DNA from: Membranipora membranacea
Lineage: Eukaryota; Bryozoa; Gymnolaemata; Cheilostomatida; Membraniporidae
Assembly: GCA_914767715.1 (NCBI GenBank)
Contig: OU612069.1
Span: forward strand, 24,117,387 to 24,177,386
Direction of reading: 5' to 3'
DNA length: 60,000 nt
Shown: positions 59,195 through 60,000 of the stretch, piece by piece
How the letters are laid out: each line of letters starts with the position of its first letter
Position numbering within the stretch: the first letter of the stretch is position 1
Program-made: the position numbers and the translations under genes
The notes under the pieces: model-generated
Seen by the model: only the letters and a program-made list of their open reading frames with translations
What the model was told of the DNA's origin: nothing
Database searches by the model: none

Positions 59195-60000
59195 TCAGTT
59201 TGCAGGTACCGCGTTGATGCGAAGTATTTCCAGATGTTGAGATCGTGGCTGAGAGAACTCAGTTCGTATTCTGAGAGTATCACCTGCAGCTGAGCAGTTG
59301 TAGGAGTACCTCAAACCATCTGTACTGTTAATTGCTGCTGAGCAATCTGGGTTAAAGCCTCCTTTGATTACACTGACTGCTGGCCCTGCAATATTGCGGG
59401 AATCGTACATTAATGAATAGTTGTGTATCCTCATGGCTAGCGGTAAAATTTTTAATGAGTCTCAAGCATAATTTTGCATAACATAACTTCTGAAGAAAGC
59501 AAAGAGTTCTGATTCTTCTCATAGTCATAGTAGGTTACTGTGCTTTGAAGGGAATGCAGGAATCAGTAATCAAACATAGTCTAAAAACTTACTATATAAC
59601 TTCCATACTGAGCTTACATCAGAACCACCACAGATCTGGCTCGGGTTTCCGATGCAGGCATCGCGGCAGGAAGTCTCATTAACAGCTTCGTATCTACCAT
59701 ATTCGTCACCACAGTAACAGCGAAAGTATCCCTGAAGTCCCATGTAAATGAAACCTGTAATACAAGGTTTCGGATCTCACTCTTGAAATTCTTACTCGAA
59801 AGTGAACTCCTCAATTTTGAGCTTCAATATCTTCAGATCACATTAACCATACCTCTGAAGATGAAAAGATGAATATAACTATACCGTCTTCTGTGGTTGG
59901 CAATAGGTTCATGAATTGCACGATGAATGTATAAAGTAACAGACCTTCTGAGACACAGTGAGCAGCACAGACCTCTATATCATTATCGAAACCCCAGAAA
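59195..60000 (-). CDS. Second copy of the WSC/fucolectin-like gene, last exons only (partial)
   Basis: The last exons are 59436-59195 (terminal, stop at 59195), 59754-59593 (second half of the WSC domain) and an exon ending at 59945 that continues past the window (first half of the WSC domain, WGFDNDIEVCAAHC). All splice sites and phase-1 borders of the copy A gene are preserved, and there is no stop or frameshift, so both copies look intact. Amino-acid changes against copy A are few: in the WSC exon YMGLQGYFRCYCGDEYGRYEA replaces a sequence differing at three positions. Exons 1-3 must lie to the right of the window. Confidence 0.78.

Larger units (their letters stand above)
55995..60000. repeat. 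Duplicated segment, copy B (runs off the window)
   Basis: This segment aligns in direct orientation with 1-1218 and then 6812-9722. It lacks the LINE, the foldback element, the extra 168-bp copy and the 217-376 segment. The offset to copy A is about 55,994 bp at the left end. Identity is near 98% in 56341-56930. It includes the end of the lectin-like gene. Confidence 0.9.

Noticed and set aside
1-60000. CRISPR array or prokaryotic operon structure
   Set aside because: The sequence is clearly animal nuclear DNA. The tandem repeats here have no spacer-repeat layout.

Overview
The window is nuclear DNA of an invertebrate animal. It is AT-rich, its genes have GT-AG introns, and most of the sequence is intergenic DNA filled with LINE remnants, foldback elements and tandem repeats. 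The gene content is metazoan: nicotinic-type Cys-loop receptors, a CYP20-like P450 start, a WSC/Apple-like/fucolectin-like secreted protein and Cys-rich secreted proteins. Because CYP20 is an animal family that I recall as missing from insects and nematodes, a marine deuterostome or lophotrochozoan is a reasonable guess. The species cannot be read from the sequence.

Layout. 1-9.8 kb (copy A) and 56.0-60.0 kb (copy B) are the same sequence in the same orientation, about 98% identical in the stretch I compared by eye. Copy A carries an extra 5.6 kb: a minus-strand, 5'-truncated and decayed LINE that is itself split by a 2.55-kb foldback DNA element. In both copies a minus-strand secreted lectin-like gene follows (complete at 8918-13958, partial at 59195 to the window end). 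From 14 to 31 kb there is no convincing gene. That stretch holds an 11-copy array of a 142-bp satellite, a TTAA-flanked foldback element, RTE-like LINE debris with nested inverted repeats, palindromes and a 17-bp minisatellite. At 31.6-32.6 kb are three exons of a CYP20-like gene whose remaining exons I could not find. A Thr/Pro mucin-like Cys-rich gene (34.8-36.4 kb, minus) and a smaller relative (42.9-44.0 kb, plus) follow. A 71-bp repeat array carrying AGGTCA palindromes lies at 46.3-46.6 kb. Two collinear intronless Cys-loop receptor genes of 475 codons lie at 48.4 and 54.3 kb.

How it fits together. The protein-coding genes are surface or secreted products: two orphan ligand-gated channels, a multidomain carbohydrate-recognition protein, and two secreted proteins built from the same 8-Cys module. 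They do not form an obvious pathway. The receptor pair keeps the Cys-loop, the pore and the cation-channel motifs but has lost the acetylcholine-binding signature. The matching window ends imply that another receptor copy lies just left of position 1. They also mean that the window spans one unit of a roughly 56-kb tandem duplication, or else two alleles joined end to end by the assembly.
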